In this document: piece after piece, positions 36,040 to 47,283 of the stretch
How the letters are laid out: each line of letters starts with the position of its first letter
Numbering within the stretch: the first letter of the stretch is position 1
Assembly: GCA_028554755.1 (NCBI GenBank)
Contig: JAPTOF010000020.1
Span: 5,213,001-5,277,000 of the forward strand
Source of the DNA: Cordia subcordata
Lineage: Eukaryota; Streptophyta; Magnoliopsida; Boraginales; Cordiaceae
Length of the DNA stretch: 64,000 bases
Direction: 5' to 3'
Notes under the pieces: model-generated
The model's database searches: none
Told to the model about the DNA's origin: nothing
What the model saw: only the letters and a program-made list of their open reading frames with translations
Program-made: the position numbers and the translations under genes

Positions 36040-39034
36040 TTCTTAGCTAAGCAATACGCAACACCATTAGCTCTTTGAGGTACGTGATTAATGCGCTAAC
36101 AAGTAGCCTACCATAGGCATGTTTTAATATTTTTAACAAGGTGCTCAATTGGTCACTATAATATTAACTCTAAGTTAAACTCATAAGGAGATCAAGTATT
36201 TGGCAACGTTTATTTGAGTGTTCATAAACACCTAAATAAATAATGGCAAACACCCGCTTGCATGTTGTAATTCAAGAAAGGTGAATTACTAAAGACCTCC
36301 TAATAATCCATTGAAAGTGTATCAGAGTCCCTTATAATTTTAAAAATTTTTCATATTTCCTTTATAATCCATCAAAAGTATATTGAATCCCTTACCATTA
36401 CAAATCGTCATCTTTAACTATAATTACATTATATATGCACACATTGCTTGTCGTGAGAATTTTTTTAGATTAATTTTTGTTAGTTTATAATTGTATATTG
36501 TGGAAATTTTTGTTGAAAAGGGAAAGGTAGTTCTGAATTAATATAAATTAATCGAGAGTGAAGATTCCCATGACGTGCAATTTGGATGCGTGAAATACAA
36601 TTATGGTTAAAAATAACGGACTTTTAATGGTAGGGGATTTTAATGAACTATAAGAGAATTATGAAGAATTTTTTAAATTATGGAAAAATTTGATATACTT
36701 TTGAAGGACCACAAAGATAATTTTAGCAATGTATTCATTCAAGAATTATGTAGTAATTATGATGAGAAGACATGAGTTTAAACTTAAAATTTAAAATTTT
36801 GTTCGAGCACCCTCAAACTTTTTGGGAACACTGTATTTTTCGCTGTTTTACCTTTTTTTTTTCTTTTTTGGGTCAAAACATTGTTTTACCCAAAAGAGAC
36901 AAATCTAAACCTAATGGTGGTCGAGAACAAAGTTGCAAGTGACTTTCTTGAAAAAGTATGGGAAAAGAGGATGCCGGCAGAGCTTTGGGAGTTGTGTGAG
37001 AAGATGATGTTGAGATGAGACGAGAGGGGTGGGGACCACATAAGAGACTGGTAGGAAATTAAATAAAAAAACTTTGAGGGGTGGATTTGTGAATTTGTTT
37101 CAAAATGAGGGGCTTGTTTCCGAATTATTTAAGAGCCAGATGGATTTGGAAGCCCTTAGATTCGCGGACGAAATCGACCTCGGGATTCGAAAATGGAGAC
37201 AAAAGGCATAGAGAGCGAGAGAATTATGAGTGGATTCGTGAGAATTGTGTTTGTGTACGGACAAATTAAAAAAAGTCCACTGTTTTGATACCTGATTTCC
37301 AGTTAGCCTCTTTGGCGAAACTTATTAGGGCCTGTAAGTTATAAATCATAAAAAATACATAAGAGGATTATTTTTTTAAAAAAGTTTATAAGTTACAAAA
37401 TAAGTAGTGTCAAATCCACCACTCCATAAAGAATACTTAACGAAATTGCCCAAAAACAACCAGAAGTTTACTAATAGCAAGCCATGAAAATAGCCAAACA
37501 GGGTGTTTGAGGTCACAAGTGTTTGAAACAATGAGGACTAAATCAAGATAGCATGCAAATGGACTAATTTTAATATTTGTCTTAATGTGGGAATAATTTT
37601 GAAAATGCAAAATTATTTTCTTTTGTTTGATTTTAAAATTGTTTAGCAGCCCCTTGAAAATTAGACTTGAAATTATATATCTTACGGTATGAGAATATAA
37701 CACTTTGACCAACTCATCTACTCTTTCACTTTCAAATATCTGTAAATTATTTTGATATATTTGCCAGAAAAACGACTGAGCTCCATAGAAAAATCAATTT
37801 GTATAAGGCCTAGGGTCCTCAATAATGCTACACATGTGGGCCTATACTAGGAATTATTGTGGAATTTTGGATCACGAATTGGACCAACATCCCGTGTTGC
37901 TTAAATTTCTTCCAAAAAAAAAAAGCACATTCACAAAATGAGAAAGAAAAATAATTGTGGAGGTTAAAATTTGACCTAAATTAGACAAGTTGTTGGTTTA
38001 GGTGGTAGCGACTACATTCTGTAACGAGGATAACACACATTCGAATCTCAAAAAAATGCACTTGAGGAAAGTCGATCGCTTGCGACCCAATAAAAATTAG
38101 CCTCAAATCTTTTGTGGCTTGAATCTTAACCCCCAGTTTTCAAATAGTAGGCTTGGTTTGTGTTAATTAAAGCTAGCGACAATAGGCCAACTTGATTAAA
38201 CAATTTAAGAGGTCCTTATCAATACTTTTTTATTTTTCTTGTCAAGACAACCCTAAACAAATATAGTGAGAGAGAGACGTTTGCCTTCAACACTATTATT
38301 TTTAGTCTTTCTTATCTATACCTCCACTATAACGGTCTCTTTACATTCATTTGATCATCTATACCTTTTAAGTAAGTACGAATTATCAACAACTCATCTA
38401 AAGATAGATGAATCTTTGATTAGCATAACCATAAAACCAAAACCAAGGATCAAGAGATTCGGAAAAATTCTACTATCGCCATCCCGCATCATTCAGAACA
38501 TAATCAAATTTCAAATGCATGACATAATATTATATGCCTACCTTGTTGAGTTGGACATATTGATTGAAAATGAGTAGTCCCTATCAACTGTTAGCTATTC
38601 CGATATGTGCAATAAGAAAGAGACCCACTTTCTTAACTTTACAGAAGCATCTTTTTTCAAGTTTGCCTTGCTTTTGGACTTCAACGATACCATTTTTACT
38701 TGAATGCTAATCATTCATGGTATGTTTAAAAACATTCGATTTATTTCTTTACCACCGTTAAAAGAGGAAAAGGGAAACTTCTGTCTTCATATCCTATGCA
38801 ATTATTACTATTAGAGTAAATGATATTTGTGGTCTTTTATTTTTGTTTTTAGTTCTTTTTAATAGTTAAGTATTTGCTCTTTAAAATTAGATCTAATAAT
38901 TCTTGACTTTTCATTCTTTGACATAATTAATCCTCTAATTAAAATCTATCAAACCCTGGATGGGTTTTATCCGAAGGACCAATAGTGTCACATAAATGAA
39001 AGATAAATAGTGTCACATAAATGAAAGATAAAGG
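36040..39034. other. AT-rich spacer with a short gene-like remnant
   Basis: Mostly featureless AT-rich DNA. 36950-37215 is less AT-rich and carries two short ORFs: one starting MPAELWELCEKMMLR at about 36972, and one of 23 codons at 37140-37211 (MDLEALRFADEIDLGIRKWR). They may be debris of a gene, or chance. ORFs at 37437-37712 and 38266-38577 have no recognisable features. Confidence 0.35.
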
Positions 39035-40064
39035 TGTCACACCCCCGATCCCAAACCCACAGGTCCGTGAGAGAGACAGGTGTTGTGGGCATAACTAATA
39101 ATTATTTAGATTTTTAATCAACTGGTCCAAAATAGTTAACCCAAGTTATCAGTCATATCCTCTCCACCCACTTATAAAAAAAAAGTTACACAAGTCACTT
39201 CACAAACCGATGTGGGATATTACATTCATCCCCCATTGAGGACCTAGCGTCCTCGTCAAAGGCACACAATCACAATCATACACAAGACCAGGCAGTGCAG
39301 GACTTCAGATGTGACTCCTACGAGCTCAAGAGGTGGCTCCCACCGCACATATGGTGTAGTATTTTGCCTTGTATAGCACTTAGCTCCCCGAAGTCATTTC
39401 ACAAATCGATGTGGGATATCACATTCACCCCCCATTGAAGACTTGGCGTTCTCATCAGGGGTATATAATCACAATCACACACAAGACTAGGTGGTGCAGG
39501 ACTCCAGAGATGGCTTCTACGGACTTAAAAGGTGGCTTCCACTGTATAGATGGTGTAGTACTTTGCCCTGCATGGCACTTAGCTCCCCGTTGAGAACTTG
39601 ACGTTCTCGTCAGGGGCACACTATCACAATCACACACAAGACCTGGTGTAGCACTTTGCCTTGAATAGGGCTTAGCTCCTTGTTAAGGACTTGACGTCCT
39701 CGTCAAGGGCACATAATCACGTCAAGGGCATACAATTACAATTGCACACAAGACCAAATGGTATAAGACTCTAGAGGTAGCTCTTACGGGCTCAAGAGGT
39801 GGCTCCCACAGCACATATGGTGTAGCACTTTGCCCTGTATAGCATTTAGTTCCCACAATTGGTTGATAACTGGCTCTGATACCATTCTGTCACGCCTCCG
39901 AGCCCAGGCACATGAGTGAGATTGGTATTGTGAACGTAACTAATAATTAGTTAGGCCTCTAATCAACTGGCTCGAAATGGTTAACTCAAGTTATTAGTTG
40001 TACCAATCCCACCCACTTATAAACAAGTTACACAAGTCACCCCACAAGCCGATGTGAGATATCA
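39035..40064 (-). mobile_element. TRIM retrotransposon (short LTRs, no coding region)
   Basis: Two LTR copies, 39035-39224 (190 bp) and 39888-40064 (177 bp), both begin tgtcac(a/g)cc on the plus strand and end gatgtg(g/a)gatat(ta/-)ca. Each contains taactaataatta(t/g)tta..atcaactgg. Directly left of the right-hand LTR, ggctctgatacca (39872-39884) is the exact complement of TGGTATCAGAGCC, the initiator Met-tRNA primer-binding site. The element is therefore on the minus strand, with its 5' LTR on the right. The internal 660 bp are built of repeated blocks (cacaatcacacacaagac, gcaggact, ggtgtagcactttgcc, ttgacgtcctcgtcaag), including a partial extra LTR end near 39395-39425. No clean target-site duplication. 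Annotated small ORFs here are shadows. Confidence 0.8.
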
Positions 40065-41280
40065 GGTACAAAAGGAGTATGAAGTTCAATTTCAAAGATG
40101 AGGAACGTCATTGGTTGCTTGATGAAAAACAAAAATATTGGTTGCTCTTTAAATTTCTCCCATAAGAACAAGGCCAAAGAGGAAAAGCTTAAATTTGACA
40201 ATACCAGAGATCGGAACATTAGTAAAGGTCCAAAAACAAATCAATTAATTATGATACATTTGGATTACCATTAGCTTTTGGGAGGCCATTAACATCCAGT
40301 TAGCAAAATCTTCCACTAGTTGGAAAGCTTATCATTTTCCATGACAAGGACAATGGTTCTTGGGGACCACATTTGAGTTCCTTATAGTTCACAAGATTGT
40401 AAAGCAATTAAAAAGAAAAATCTGGAATAATTTAAAACCCCAATTGACCCGTAATTAACAAGTCCATTTTTCAAAGTTTAAGATTGGCGTTTAACAATCT
40501 GAAAATGACAGGTCCTCTTTTAATCTTTGTTGAAAAATCTAATATAGTACCATGTACAACTACTGTTTTTAATAAATGGGGCATGATCTCATAAAGTCTT
40601 TGTCGATGATATTAGACTGTGTTAAAACTGCTAAAATAAAAAAAGTCGTTTACGCCAAATCGAATCAACTGTAGATCATGATTTTTAAAGTTGTTCAATT
40701 GGTCATAGTTTTAATTTTTAAAAACTGAAATGAACGGTTTGGTTTTTGGTTTTAGAAGTACAAAACTGTGGTCAAACCGAACTGTCCGCGTTTATGTATA
40801 CACGCACACGTATATATATGTGCCTATACATACATACATACGTACTATTTTATTTTTAATGCATATTCGCATTGTTATTTTTTTAGTTTTTACTATTCAC
40901 TTTTATGGTTTTCTCTTCATACTTGAGGTGATCTTTAGGTTTGTGCACCAAACGAGATAATTAAAAAAAAAAAGAAAGAGCTTGTAATAATTAAAAAATA
41001 TTGGAGGATTAAACTATTGGATTTGTAATTGTTGTTGGGATTTAGAAAATTATTACTTGATTGTTATGATTATGTTACATATTTAAATATGTGACAACAA
41101 ATTTTAAGACTGCCCAAACCATCCAAAACCCCTTTAACTGAAATTGTTGATTTTTTTATTATTTTGGTCGGTTTTGATTTTATAAATTTATAAACTGCCA
41201 AAATCTAATTGGTCAAAAATTTACTAAAAACAGCCCAAACCGCCCATGTACACCCCTAAGACTCTCTGGTAATCTAAGAC
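40065..41280. other. AT-rich spacer
   Basis: No gene seen. It includes a tacacgcacacgtatatatatgtgcctatacatacatac simple-repeat stretch at about 40797-40845. Confidence 0.4.
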
Positions 41281-41600
41281 TCTGTTTGGCCTAATTGTGA
41301 GATTTCAGCTGTTGAGCTGTAAATTTTGGTTAAAAATGTTATTATATAGAAGGCGTTGATTGTTTGACCTAATATTTTAATAATTGAGCTTTTAGCTATT
41401 TTAAGGGTGATATTAGACTTTCAAAATTATGGAATAGTATTGTGAGAAAAATATAATTTCTAACATAATGTAAAAATAGTTTTTCAAAAACCTTTTTGAA
41501 AAACTCCAATTTTAGAATTTTTGGTTTTTTAAACTTTTTTTAACTTTAACTTTTATATAAAACTCTATTAAAAATAGTCCGAACAAATTAGTTCCAACTT
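41281..41600. repeat. Copy of the dispersed AT-rich repeat (8040 family)
   Basis: gactctgtttggcctaattgtga, then gagcttttagctattttaa, tgatattagactttcaaaattatg, taacataatgtaaaaatagtttttcaaaaa and taacttttatataaaactctattaaaa. The same order occurs around the insertion at 8040-11000 and in part at 42000-42175 and 50600-50925. Confidence 0.55.
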
Positions 41601-42179
41601 TTAAAGTTATACAAAATACTTTTATCTATCTAAAAGTTGGGCCTAACTCACTTTTACTTCACAATGTGATGATTTTTGTTGGAAATTGCAAATGATAAAC
41701 TATGGATTTGGCGAGTCAAATGAAAATTTCGGTAAAACATAAGTCAAATGGAAAATATGCATTTTTTAGAAAATACAAATATTTTCTTGTTGGTGCGTAT
41801 AATACCTGTGGACCGTCAGTCAAGCAAAATAGTATACGGTTTGAGTGCACTTTCGAAGGAGGAAATCTTTGAAAAACTAAAAATCAATTTGAATGTTTAA
41901 CATATTGAAGTCTTGGTCTTGAGAAATGTAATAGCACAGAAATGTTGAGATCCAATTTGAACAGTGGAGCTCTCAGTAGCAGATTTTTGGTTATAAGTTT
42001 TTTTGAACCGAAGCTATATAACTGTTTGACTTTATTTTTAAATATTGAGCGTTCAACTATTTCGAAGATAATTTTAGACTCATAAAATATAGAGAGATAT
42101 TTCTAAAACGAAAGGGAAAAAAAACAACTTTCAATATAATGTAAAAATAGTTATTTTGACAATTGGCTCTTAAGAAATC

Positions 42180-42684
42180 TGTTGAATTATGGCTCAAAGT
42201 CCAAGCCCATATAAATTAGAAAAGAGTTTTAATGAGAGTTAAAATTTTAGTTATGGTAAGAGTCTTAATTATGGTAGGATTGATAGATTAGAAAATCCTT
42301 TGTCTTAGAGGACAAGAAAATCTCCTCTATAAATAGGACTCTTGTATTAGTTGTATAATGTGTGCCTTAGGGCCACACCCTATGGGGGATGTGGGTGAGA
42401 GCGAGAGCCTGAGAGCATCGAGAGTGTTTTATATTCGTTCTAGTCCTGTTGAAGATAGAACCATTGTAAGAATTCTGTGGGGAGGGTTTAGACTTTTCTG
42501 TCCGTAAAAAAATTCATCACCTCAGTTGTAATCCTATTATTGTTGAATAGTGGAATTTATCCTAGAGGGGATCGTGGATGTAGGCAGAGGGTTGAACCAC
42601 GTTTAATAGTGCGTATTCTTTTCTCGTTACTTATGATTTAATTCCGCTGTGTGAGTGTGTGTTATGCGTCTTAATTTCTCAACA
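42180..42684 (+). mobile_element. Solo LTR of a Ty1/copia-type retrotransposon
   Basis: A 505-bp block beginning TGTTGAATTATGG and ending TTTCTCAACA, flanked by perfect 5-bp duplications AAATC (42175-42179 and 42685-42689). It has a TATA box (ctctataaatagga, about 42334) and a downstream region with gtaggcagagggttgaaccacg, typical of the end of plant copia LTRs (from memory). No internal region follows. It is inserted next to a copy of the 8040/41281 dispersed repeat. Confidence 0.8.
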
Positions 42685-42689
42685 AAATC

Positions 42690-43173
42690 TTTATATGTTT
42701 CAAGTAATTCTTCTAGTTTGGGGCATTTACACTTCATCTAAAAGATTTTAAAAAACTGAACTAAATAAGTTAGTTTAACATTTAAACTCAATAATCACTT
42801 TAAGGGTAAAAAAGACCTCAATACCAATCAGCAAAGCAAGTTATTGCCCTTCTCTGGGGTGTTCACTCATTGGAGATCTCTAGTATGTTTTGTAAAAATT
42901 TTTGAGTTTGGAAAAATTAGATATGGAGAATGATTAATTGGAGATAAAAGATTGGGTATGAGGAATTTTTTGAGAAAAAAAGTTAAAAATTAGATAAAAT
43001 TCTAAATTTTAGAGATTATCTAACTTATCTAAAATTGACTAACTTTTTAAAAGGTCAAATGCACACATTTTATATATTATGCAACTACAAATACTATACA
43101 CATTACATGCATTTCACTCACTACAAATCATACACACATTTCACCCACTACACACATTATACACACTATATAG
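42690..43173. other. Spacer with CACTAC/ACACAT-rich tail
   Basis: AT-rich. At about 43080-43172 it becomes a run of cactac, acacattt and tacacac motifs leading into the GC-rich island. No gene. Confidence 0.4.
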
Positions 43174-43335
43174 ACAGCCTAGCCTTGGCGCTTGGGCTCA
43201 CAGCGTCTGAGCCCCTTGGACCCGGTGCCTTGAGGACTTTGCACCCGGGACACGGGGCCCTACGCCCCCAGGTCCCGACACGTCGAGGGCGGGCTGCCAT
43301 AGACACGGGTGTCAGGGCTGGGGGCTGGGAGCATC
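43174..43335. other. GC-rich island in AT-rich spacer
   Basis: About 160 bases dominated by G and C (ggcgcttgggctcacagcg, ggacccggtgccttgagg, cacccgggacacggggccc, acgtcgagggcgggctgcc) with abrupt edges. It is open in one plus frame (Arg/Gly/Pro-rich), but codon content gives no recognisable domain and the ORF starts in the flanking simple repeat. Probably a fragment of a repeat or an inserted sequence; identity unknown. Confidence 0.5.
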
Positions 43336-45319
43336 GGAGATCAGATTTTTATTGTGACAACCGAACAATGAAAAACTTTTCCAGAGAAAACATAAACAAT
43401 TTATTTTCCACAAATATGAATTTAGTGCATGTTTACCTTTGAAATATTTTCTTAAATTGAAGATTCCATTTCCCAAAGAGTTTTGTCCAATTTCCCAATC
43501 ATCCAAATTGTATTCCCCATTGGAGAATTGTGCAAAAATTAGAGAAAAATCTTTTCTCCAAAATTATTTTGAAAAAACGACAATACTTTATTTTGGAAAG
43601 AACAATCTTCAACAAACACATCTACCTTTCTCCACTTTTTGTGGAAAATATACAACACGAAGAAATTGACGCTTCATTCCTATCTTAAGTTTGAGGCTAT
43701 AATATGCTACCGAACCAAATCATATCCAGATAAATCAGATTAAAAGAAATCAAGTTCTATATAAACTTAATGGCGTTACTCTTTTTGATAGAAAAATTAA
43801 TACTAAAAAAACACTGAAACATTAATTTGTGCTTATTTCTAAATCTAACCCACGAATCATTACTAAATTCATCATATTTATTGCCATATGGAAGCATTTA
43901 AGTTGAAAAGATAATTTTTAGATGCATGAAAAATTTTGGCAAAAATATGCCAAAACTCAGAGCTTTTGTTATTCTGATATGAACTTGTCATTCTCTGTTT
44001 GGTTTGAATTTTTATAAGATCTTTGTGATATGATATTTTATCTATAGTTGCAAAAATAAGACAAGAATATATATTACTTGTATCTTATAATTAAAAAATA
44101 AAATTTATTTTTAATTTTTATAAAATGCTTGTGATAAGATATTTTATATCTAATAAGATAAAAAGATACAATAAATATCATTTTATTTATATTAATACGA
44201 TAAATATCTTATAATAAGCTCATTCCAAACACAGCATAAACATAGAAAAAGACATTGTTATATTGGGAAGAGTTCCACACAAGTGTGTCACATAATTAAT
44301 ACAGAGCATGCCCCAAACCCTCGGATCGGTGAATTTGTAAAAGCATTTCAGAGTAATAAAATCCCGTCATATTATATTATCAAAGATATTTAATTAATAT
44401 AAAATTATTAGTAAATGATTTAGACAATTTAATATCATTAAATTTGATTTTTATTATATCTGAATTGAACAAAAGAGCTTTTTGGATGTCACATAAATTT
44501 ATAAAAAAGAAAATATAAGTTGGACTATATATTTTTGCAAATGTAATATACAAAGGGAAAATGTCATTAATTTCTAAATATAAAAAGACTAAAATATCAA
44601 TGAAATTATAAATTAAAATTAAAAAATAATTAGTTAATACAATCAAATGAAGTTAAAGAGACAGAAAATAAACTATAAAGGATCTGCCAAACATCTCTAA
44701 TAGTGTTATGTTAACACATGGTTACGTTAAGAGTTTCGAATGTTTAAATTTCTGAAATCTAGAATGTTATATTAGTAGAGACTATGACTTATAATCTAAT
44801 ATTAATACATAATTTTTCTTAAAAATTATTATTTGTAAATTAATTTTTTTCATATTTCCGACATATTTATATATTTAAAAATATTAAGGCTAGTAAAAAC
44901 CACGACAGTCGTTCCATCAAGAATAGATATGCCTGCACCATCACATGTGATAGTTTTACTTACCAAAAGAAAAATGGTGGGGTAATTGAAACTTATATAC
45001 TGTCCCCAAATATAGCAAATTGTCAAATCAAATAAAAGTGGAAGTGAAAATACAATTGTACTTACTTTTGTTATTTCCTTGAAATTTATTAAATGAAAAT
45101 AAAGGCAGGCGAATGACTAATTGGTCCATATTGATCAGAAAAGGGATCCGAAAAAAAATTAAATTGTTTATTGGTTGTTTTATATTATGAGCAGGAGAGC
45201 GCACGTGCATATCAGATGTTATCGACATGTGTATATATATATACTTATATAAATATATATATGTATATATATATAAGTATATATATGTACGTGTGTATAT
45301 GCATTCTTCAATCATATCA
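43336..45319. other. AT-rich spacer, includes a MITE-like segment
   Basis: 43993-44237 has inverted ends (tctctgtttggtttgaattttt and ttataataagctcattccaaacacagc) and repeated gataagatattttat(a/c)t(c/a)ta text, as expected of a small MITE. 45228-45300 is a tatatata/tgtatata microsatellite. No gene is supported. Confidence 0.4.
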
Positions 45320-45334
45320 ATATTGTCTCCAGAT

Positions 45335-45635
45335 GCCCCTAGGGGCATAGATGGGTTGGTAAGTGGCCAGGTGACTGGGGTGATGACACTCCGACAAAGC
45401 GGGTTCGAGTCCGTGTGGCGGCAGTACCCTGCTGAAATATTGTGGGGACTGTTGCTGGATTTCGAAATCCGTTGGTCCTCTCCCTGGCAGGGCTGCCACT
45501 CATGCACATCCCTGTTTAACATCCTACCTAGTCATGGGGCTTCTGGGCACATCCCTGTTTAACATCCCACTTAGTCATGGGGCCTTTGGTCAGGTGGGAA
45601 AGGGGTTCATCTTTGGTTAACCCTTTTAAAAAAAT
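45335..45635 (+). mobile_element. tRNA-derived SINE, copy C
   Basis: Same family as 35764-36022: A-box gatgggttggtaagtgg, B-box gggttcgagtccg (a perfect GGTTCGANTCC), end ggttaaccctttt plus a short A-run. Target-site duplication atattgtctccagat / atattgtatccagat (45320-45334 and 45636-45650, one mismatch). About 47 bp of the 3' part (cacatccctgtttaacatcc to catggggc) are duplicated in tandem at 45505-45595. ORFs in both orientations here are shadows of the element. Confidence 0.85.
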
Positions 45636-45759
45636 ATATTGTATCCAGATAATATATATGGTAGGCAAAGGAATCTAAGGATCAACTTTAGACGCTCGAA
45701 TTTTGAAAACCTTTAGGTCATCATCAATAAATTTCTTAAATTAGAGATCATTCGAATTG

Positions 45760-45965
45760 GTTATTTAGCCTTTTTTTATATAATTTTTAGAAATAATATT
45801 TTTTTGAGAAGTTAAAATTTTTAATTTTAAGAAAAGCTGAATTTAATTTTTTTTCAAAGTTTTATTTTTTATGAAAGTTAATAGTCAGAATATACTTATT
45901 ACAAAATAAATATATATATTTTTTTAAAGTAAAAGTTCTTTTCATAAAAGATATAATCAAAACAT
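45760..45965. mobile_element. Diverged MITE-like copy
   Basis: A/T-run-rich segment with gaatatacttattacaaaataaa (compare aaatacttattacaaaaaaaa at about 34400) and the end ttttcataaaagatataatcaaaac. Related to the 12490/34290 family, with low certainty. Confidence 0.3.
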
Positions 45966-45971
45966 GTTCTT

Positions 45972-47278
45972 TGTTGAAGAATATTTTAGTTATTAATGTA
46001 TTTTTTTTATCTTATGGTATTAAATTAAGTAATAGTTTAGATTAGTTAATTAGTCAAATTAGTTTCCTTATTATTCTAGTTTCCCTAGAATTCTAATTAC
46101 CTTATTAATGTAGCTTCTAGTCTTGCTCACCAAGTTATGATGCCTATAAATAAACTTTTTCTATTATATTCATGACACATCAAGAATTTACAATATAGTA
46201 TTTATGAGTATTTTTCTTCTAGTGGCTCTAACCATTTTTAACACTTTCATACTTTCTCTGATTCTCTCCATATTTTATGTTTTATATATATATATTTTTC
46301 ACATGGTATTAGAGCCACCATCCTGTTGGCCTGTATAATTGCTATCTTATTGTTTCTATCACTATTCCACTACAATCTTATTTAGACCATTTCAGTCTCA
46401 GTTTTTGGTTTCCTAGTTTTTGGCTTTAGCTCATATGAGCTCTTAATTCTAGATTCTTGGCTATTCTTAGTTTTACAAGATTTTTGCTTTAACTCGTTTG
46501 AGCTTAATCCCGTTCTTAGTTGTTCCTGGTTTTTGACATTTCTGCCTATTCTTGGTTATTCCTAGCTATTCTTGGTTTTTCTCTCGTTTGAGTACTTATT
46601 CTTGGTTCTTGCCTCATTTGAGCATTATTCTTGGTTTTTGGCTCATTTGAGCGCCTATTCTTGGTTTTTGGTTCAATTGAGCACCTGTTCTTGGTTTTTT
46701 GGCTGGTTAGGGCACTTGTTCAAGGTTCTTGGAATTCATGATTCTTGTTCCTAGCAGCTCGTCGTAGATGCACTTTCAAGTTAAGATCACATTTCAGGTG
46801 TTCCAGTTTTCTCATTCTTCCAATTCGAGTTTTGACACAGATGAACTCATTACATGATCAATTTATTCAACGTTGCGACACTACTTAGCAATTCAGTTAT
46901 CAAACTCAAGTTGGTCTCTATTAGACCACTTGAGTTTAAGGAAGGCTGTTGAAAAATATTTTGGTTATTAATGTATTTCCTTATCTTATGGTATTAAATT
47001 AGGCAATAGTCTAGATTAGTTAATTAGTCAAATTGGTTTTCTCTATTATTCTAGTTTTCTTAGAATTCTAATTACTTTGTTGGTCTAACTTCTAGTTTTA
47101 CTCATCGAATTATCATGCCGATAAATAGACTCTTCTATTATATTCATGAAACATAAAAAATTTACAATATAGTCTTTATAAATATTTCTTTTTTAGAGCC
47201 ACTATTAACGGTGGCTCCAATTATCGTCAACACTTTCATATTTTCTCTCTATATTTTATGTTTTATATATTTTTCACA
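45972..47278 (+). mobile_element. Complete TRIM retrotransposon with two 332-bp LTRs
   Basis: 5' LTR 45972-46303 and 3' LTR 46947-47278 are both 332 bp and clearly homologous. Both begin TGTTGAA(g/a)AATATTTT and end ATTTTTCACA. Directly after the 5' LTR is the primer-binding site tggtattagagcc (46304-46316; one change from TGGTATCAGAGCC). Before the 3' LTR is a purine tract (aaggaagg). Target-site duplication TTCTT flanks the element (45967-45971 and 47279-47283). The 643-bp interior has no gag-pol; instead it has ttcttggtttttg..cttgagc-type short tandem repeats (about 46440-46740) that create the spurious 60-codon ORF at 46572. A truncated LTR relative lies at 21052-21235. Confidence 0.92.
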
Positions 47279-47283
47279 TTCTT

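Noticed and set aside
38000..38060. tRNA-like string (taggtggtagcgac ... cattcgaatct)
   Set aside because: It has weak A/B-box resemblance only; no cloverleaf can be formed and no element borders were found.
39035..40064. Possible Cassandra-type TRIM (with 5S rRNA in the LTR)
   Set aside because: The LTRs contain no 5S rRNA-like sequence.
43035..43442. 135-codon ORF with HYTHYTHY and Arg/Gly/Pro stretches
   Set aside because: It is produced by a CACTAC/ACACAT simple repeat joined to the GC-rich island; no domain, and composition not protein-like.
46572..46754. ORF with FLV repeats (SFEYLFLVLASFEHY)
   Set aside because: It comes from the tandem repeats inside the TRIM at 45972-47278.
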